Origin: Tritrichomonas foetus
Lineage: Eukaryota > Parabasalia > Tritrichomonadida > Tritrichomonadidae
Length of the DNA: 18,693 nt
Assembly: GCA_001839685.1 (NCBI GenBank)
Contig: MLAK01000903.1
Location: forward strand, 30,232-48,924
Direction: 5' to 3'
Part shown: positions 15,468 through 18,693 of the stretch, piece after piece
How positions within the stretch are numbered: position 1 is the first letter of the stretch
Layout of the letters: every line of letters starts with the position of its first letter
Notes under the pieces: model-generated
Database searches by the model: none
What the model saw: only the letters and a program-made list of their open reading frames with translations
What the model was told of the DNA's origin: nothing
Position numbers and translations under genes: made by a program

Positions 15468-16730
15468 ATGAATTTACCCCATATTTTCTTTATTATTTCT
15501 TTAATTGTCTTCTTAACTCATCAACATTTAAAGATTCGTCATTTCAAACAATCCTATGATGTTTTGTTGGTTACTACTGATCACATTCATGACAAAAAAT
15601 ATGATCTGAAATATTTGATTAATAATAATTTATCACTCACCCGGGAAGCTGCAGCTTACTTTTTACAAAATAATCTGAATTTGCTTCTATCGAACTTTAA
15701 AAAAATCAAACCAATGACAGAACCATTTAATGTAGAAAAGTATTATCCTTATCATCAAACAGGCCAAAATAAATCAGAAGTCAATTATTTGGAATTGATT
15801 AATAGTGCTGATGTTTTAGATTCACCAGAAAGCCCAATTGATGAAGTTGAACTGGTATATTTGATTGTTTCTCATTCAAGACCAAGACAACTCATGAGTT
15901 TCATAAATCATTCAATGAATTCGAAATGTGGATTTATAATTTCTGTTGACCAAAAAGCAAACATTACTGAATTTAAGACAGCTTTAAATAATTTAAAGAA
16001 AGACTGTCCTAATAATGCATTTATAATGAAAAATAGAATTGATGTTCGTTGGGCAACTTTTTCCATTGTTTTAGCTGAGCTTCATTTAATGCAAGCGGCT
16101 CGAAAAATATTCCCTAAATCAAAATATATTACTCTTCACAGTGGTGTCGATTATTCTATTCGATCACCTGATGTTATTTTAAATTTCCTGAATAAAAACT
16201 ATCCAAAGTTATTTATAAGCATCGGTTCTGATGCTGATAACCCTTTGAAAATTCAAAGGCATAATAGATTTGTGTTTCATAAAAATTATGATAATAAAAG
16301 ATTAAAGAAAATCTTCCCTAATAGAGAAATACCTTCAGTTTTATCTGCTGGTGTTTATCATGGAACTAACTGGTTCACAATTCCAACTGTATGTATGTTT
16401 TCAATTTTAGATATTGTGAATTCACACCAAGAACTTTTGGATTTCTTTGAGTCATGCTACATTTCAGATGAAATGTTTTTCCAATCGATTATTAAAACTA
16501 CTAAATTTGGAAATAATGTAGTTAATTGTAATTTAATGCATGTTGATTGGGCAACTCCAAATGTTATCCATCCAAAAGTTTTTGATGAGGGCGATTTCAA
16601 TGTTCTCACTTCAAATCCCTGTCATTTTTGGGCAAGGAAGTTTGATTTAGAGAAATCACCTAAGATCATTGAAATGATAAACAATCATATAAAACTAGAC
16701 AATTTACAAGCTCCTCAATGCCAAATATGA
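15468..16730 (+). CDS. GT14 (core-2/I-branching-type) glycosyltransferase
   Basis: 420-residue type II membrane protein of the core-2/I-branching (GT14) family, which adds GlcNAc- or xylose-type residues in the Golgi. The N-terminus (about 4-18) is a single hydrophobic signal anchor followed by basic residues. The catalytic region starts near 125: DEVELVYLIVSHSRP, VDVRW-like IDVRWATF, LHSGVDYSIRSPDVI (matching the family's LxGxDxPLK block), GTNWFTI, ISDEMFFQSII (332-342; the family's DExxxQT acidic motif, D334/E335), an MHVDWA...HP segment, and a WARKFD end (388-393; family FARKF). Acceptor and donor are not predictable. I use the first ATG; the open frame extends upstream only to a TTG. The nearest initiator-like TCATA would leave a leader of only 2 nt. 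Convergent with the TBC gene. Confidence 0.87.
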   Translation: MNLPHIFFIISLIVFLTHQHLKIRHFKQSYDVLLVTTDHIHDKKYDLKYLINNNLSLTREAAAYFLQNNLNLLLSNFKKIKPMTEPFNVEKYYPYHQTGQNKSEVNYLELINSADVLDSPESPIDEVELVYLIVSHSRPRQLMSFINHSMNSKCGFIISVDQKANITEFKTALNNLKKDCPNNAFIMKNRIDVRWATFSIVLAELHLMQAARKIFPKSKYITLHSGVDYSIRSPDVILNFLNKNYPKLFISIGSDADNPLKIQRHNRFVFHKNYDNKRLKKIFPNREIPSVLSAGVYHGTNWFTIPTVCMFSILDIVNSHQELLDFFESCYISDEMFFQSIIKTTKFGNNVVNCNLMHVDWATPNVIHPKVFDEGDFNVLTSNPCHFWARKFDLEKSPKIIEMINNHIKLDNLQAPQCQI

Positions 16731-16792
16731 ATTCTTATCTATAAAAAATAGAAATGATATAAGAATAAAATAGAAATAGTATTTAAATTTGA

Positions 16793-16825
<33 letters not shown>
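16793..16825. repeat. T7A26 homopolymer tract
   Basis: Seven T followed by 26 A, then a purine-rich strand to about 16920. It lies in the 241-nt gap between convergent genes. It is a likely slippage site, and its exact length in the assembly is unreliable. A retroposed poly(A) tail is conceivable but no adjoining element or target duplication was seen. Confidence 0.8.
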
Positions 16826-16826
<1 letters not shown>

Positions 16827-16971
16827 TGTTAATCAACTCTTTGCAAAGAAAAAAAATAAAGAGAGAAAATCAGATCAAAACAAAGAGAAACAAAGATAGA
16901 ATTAATAATATAAATATTTAATAATAATAAAATCATGAACAATAGGAATAAGAAAAACAAGCTGAAGTAAC

Positions 16972-18060
16972 TTAGAGATTTCTTCCGATCAGGAAATAAA
17001 AATACAGCAAAAACACAAGAACAGATAATGTAGCAATAATGTAGGACATTTTTATCCGCGGCTTCACGAGTTCTATTGATTTTATGTATTTCATTGCATC
17101 AGAAAGAATTTGTTGAACATTCCAATTTCGAAAAGTCTGAATTTTTTCAACCATTATTTCTCCTGGCATGGCTGGCGTGATTTGCTGAATGTGAGCAATG
17201 CATAATGCAAAGAGGAACTTTTTGAATATGTTTTTATAATACAAGATTTGATCCCATAGGTAAAGAAGTCGCTTAATGTCATATTCATCAGCAAAAAGTA
17301 GAAGTTCCCAACGAAGTGCAAAATGGATTGATGATTGGCCAACATCGAAAAGTTGGCGCATTATTTCGGGTGCAACTTTGGCCATTTCTCTGTCCATCTT
17401 TTCGAAGTGATCTTCAGTTTCTGTAACGTTATCCAAGTATTTGGAAATTGCTGTCATTGAGATGAAGTCTCTTGCCAAATAAAACGCAATGGCTTCTGCA
17501 AAATCACGTGAAAGGCCGCTCTGTGCAGAAAATTCAAGAGCCAGCAAAAATGAAATGAAAAGGTATCGATCATGTCCTTGTGTATAACTATAATGTGGTG
17601 AATCTAATGAACATACAGCAAGAATTCGATTGGCCCGAAGTTCAACATCGGATATATAATATTCATTTAATTTTAAATCGGCGGCAAGACTCTGAAACCA
17701 CCTCATTCCGCGCATAATATCGGATTCAATAACTGTGGCTGATTTGACTGGCACGTCGATGAGAGGATCTGATGGATCTTTGATATAAGAATTTAACATC
17801 TGTTTGTAGTCTTTGTAAAGTTTGAATAGCTCGAGAGCCCATTTTTCGTGATTTGGCGAGATAATATTGAAGCTAATTAGCCAGCAAATGAATCTTGTTG
17901 CGTTATTTTTGCTTAAACCTGCACTCGATAGAAAAGCGTTTGCGTCATCCATACTAAAAAACAAGCCACTAAGTCTGTATACAGCTGCATCAATATCGCC
18001 TAATTCAACTTCTTTCTCTGAGAGCGTTGACATTCCTCTTCTATGACTTTTTGTGAACAT
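16972..18060 (-). CDS. TBC-domain Rab GTPase-activating protein with C-terminal anchor
   Basis: Up to 362 residues. The TBC domain covers about 50-290 and shows both catalytic fingers: the arginine finger in IESDIMR (111-117, IxxDxxR) and the glutamine finger YTQ (159-161), followed by the ALRWELLLFADEY...LYLWDQIL block (248-273) typical of TBC subdomain B/C. Such proteins speed GTP hydrolysis by Rab GTPases. Residues 339-358 form one hydrophobic span ending in GRNL, so the protein is probably tail-anchored with the TBC domain in the cytosol. The first ATG is at 18060, but no initiator precedes it. TCATA (A+1 at 18044) lies 11 nt before the second ATG at 18033 (Met10), so the real protein may be 353 residues. 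Convergent with the GT14 gene. Confidence 0.88.
   Translation of the reverse strand: MFTKSHRRGMSTLSEKEVELGDIDAAVYRLSGLFFSMDDANAFLSSAGLSKNNATRFICWLISFNIISPNHEKWALELFKLYKDYKQMLNSYIKDPSDPLIDVPVKSATVIESDIMRGMRWFQSLAADLKLNEYYISDVELRANRILAVCSLDSPHYSYTQGHDRYLFISFLLALEFSAQSGLSRDFAEAIAFYLARDFISMTAISKYLDNVTETEDHFEKMDREMAKVAPEIMRQLFDVGQSSIHFALRWELLLFADEYDIKRLLYLWDQILYYKNIFKKFLFALCIAHIQQITPAMPGEIMVEKIQTFRNWNVQQILSDAMKYIKSIELVKPRIKMSYIIATLSVLVFLLYFYFLIGRNL
18042..18046 (-). promoter_or_regulatory. Candidate initiator inside the annotated TBC frame
   Basis: TCATA on the minus strand matches TCA+1YW with an 11-nt leader to the ATG at 18033, the same spacing as for other genes here. It argues that translation starts at Met10. 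Confidence 0.45.
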
Positions 18061-18263
18061 TAATTAAAAAAAATTTGGTCAAATAACTACTTTATTTTGA
18101 TCTTTCAATCACCTCATTGTAAGCGAAATATTGTTATTAAACTGCTTGTTAACCAGATTGAAATTGAATAGTTAAATGGTCTAAATGCTTAACGTATAGG
18201 AAGATTTTGAAAATGATGTCAAGTGTTTCAATGAACTTTTTGTATATGACGATATAACTCGTT

Positions 18264-18693
18264 ATGAATGATGAAAAGAAAGAGCGTGATAAAAAACTAG
18301 AAACTCCCATAAAAGCAAAAAAAACAAAAGAAAACACAAATCCTATTCGATCAAAAGAATCCGAAATACATCATATAGGTGACGAATTTTTTAATCAACC
18401 ATTAAGTGAAGGCGAGCTTCGAGAAATATTTGGAGCAAAATGTCAAGATTTCCGAATTAAGTTTAATGAAAAACTTTTTCAGCGCTTTTTACGGAGACAA
18501 CAGGATATCAGCTCTGCCAAAGTATTGAGACTGGAATCCAGCGGTTTTGGGCCAATTGCAGCAAGCCTTATTATAGAAGCAATATTTAGACGGACAAAAC
18601 TCCGCTATGTCGATATATCAGATAGGGAAAAAATCAGTCAGTTGAAAATCCACTTTTTATAAACTTTTTGATAGAATTGAATAATTATTTTTT
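18264..18693 (+). CDS. N-terminal part of a probable leucine-rich-repeat protein
   Basis: From the ATG at 18264 the first 40 residues are Lys/Glu-rich and disordered. Then comes a helical segment (GELREIF...FNEKLFQRFLRRQ) and one ribonuclease-inhibitor-like LRR unit: SAKVLRLESSGFGPIAASLIIEAIFRRTKLRYVDISD. The frame then leaves the pattern and stops at TAA (18660-18662) after 132 codons. Gaining one base in the A6 run at 18628-18633 would keep a frame open to the window edge with more Leu/Ile-rich sequence. So the gene is probably longer and either carries a frameshift or a homopolymer miscall, or it is a fragment. Trichomonads have many LRR proteins. No initiator match upstream of the ATG. 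Function unknown. Confidence 0.45.

Noticed and set aside
4921..18060. A trafficking gene cluster (VPS9 GEF, nonaspanin, GT14, TBC GAP) as a functional system
   Set aside because: Genes have mixed orientations, separate promoters and unrelated genes between them. Trafficking genes are abundant in trichomonads, so chance proximity suffices.
1..18693. CRISPR array, insertion sequence, Maverick/Polinton or viral genes
   Set aside because: No regularly spaced repeats, transposase, integrase, polymerase B or capsid-like frames were seen, and no terminal inverted repeats.

Overview
The window looks like nuclear DNA of a trichomonad (Parabasalia; Tritrichomonas or Trichomonas type). This is inferred, not proven. 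The reasons are strong AT bias, long single-exon genes with no recognisable spliceosomal introns, a trichomonad-style DUF3447/ankyrin protein, and T. vaginalis-type initiators (TCA+1YW) placed 10-14 nt upstream of several start codons. Three N bases inside one gene and long homopolymers suggest draft assembly. Where the longest open frame began at TTG or GTG, I moved the start to the first in-frame ATG.

Layout. 1-1325: no convincing gene; short tandem repeats and a hairpin at 979-1097. 1326-2411 (-): DUF4419 protein. About 2600-3461: gene graveyard holding an ATG-less coiled-coil frame, a CxxC-containing tail, and a 5'-truncated, frameshifted papain-type cysteine protease. 3613-4563 (-): PlsC/LPCAT-like acyltransferase, divergent from 4921-7386 (+), a large protein with a VPS9-like (Rab5 GEF) domain. 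7476-9715 (-): DUF3447/ankyrin gene whose repeat bodies are intact but are separated by short T-rich inserts. 9873-11423 (+): TM9SF/nonaspanin membrane protein. 11424-12548: gene-free. 12565-13488 (+): divergent protein kinase. 13798-15240 (+): unrecognised helical, probably ARM/HEAT-like protein. 15468-16730 (+): GT14 (core-2/I-branching-type) glycosyltransferase, convergent with 16972-18060 (-), a tail-anchored TBC Rab-GAP. 18264 to the end (+): start of a probable leucine-rich-repeat protein.

Several genes point to endomembrane work: an acyltransferase for membrane lipids, a VPS9 GEF and a TBC GAP for Rab switches, a nonaspanin, and a Golgi-type glycosyltransferase. They are separately oriented single genes with their own promoters, so I do not infer a co-regulated system.

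The most unusual signal is the ankyrin gene. Seven consecutive repeat junctions carry an insert at the same place. Four inserts are exactly 19 nt, and the others are 18, 40 and 60 nt. Every frame disruption in the gene falls in these inserts and none falls inside a repeat body. Removing all seven leaves one continuous frame of 681 codons plus stop. This could be a set of non-canonical ultrashort introns or other removed or bypassed sequences, or a repeat unit that carried an insert as it spread in a decaying gene.
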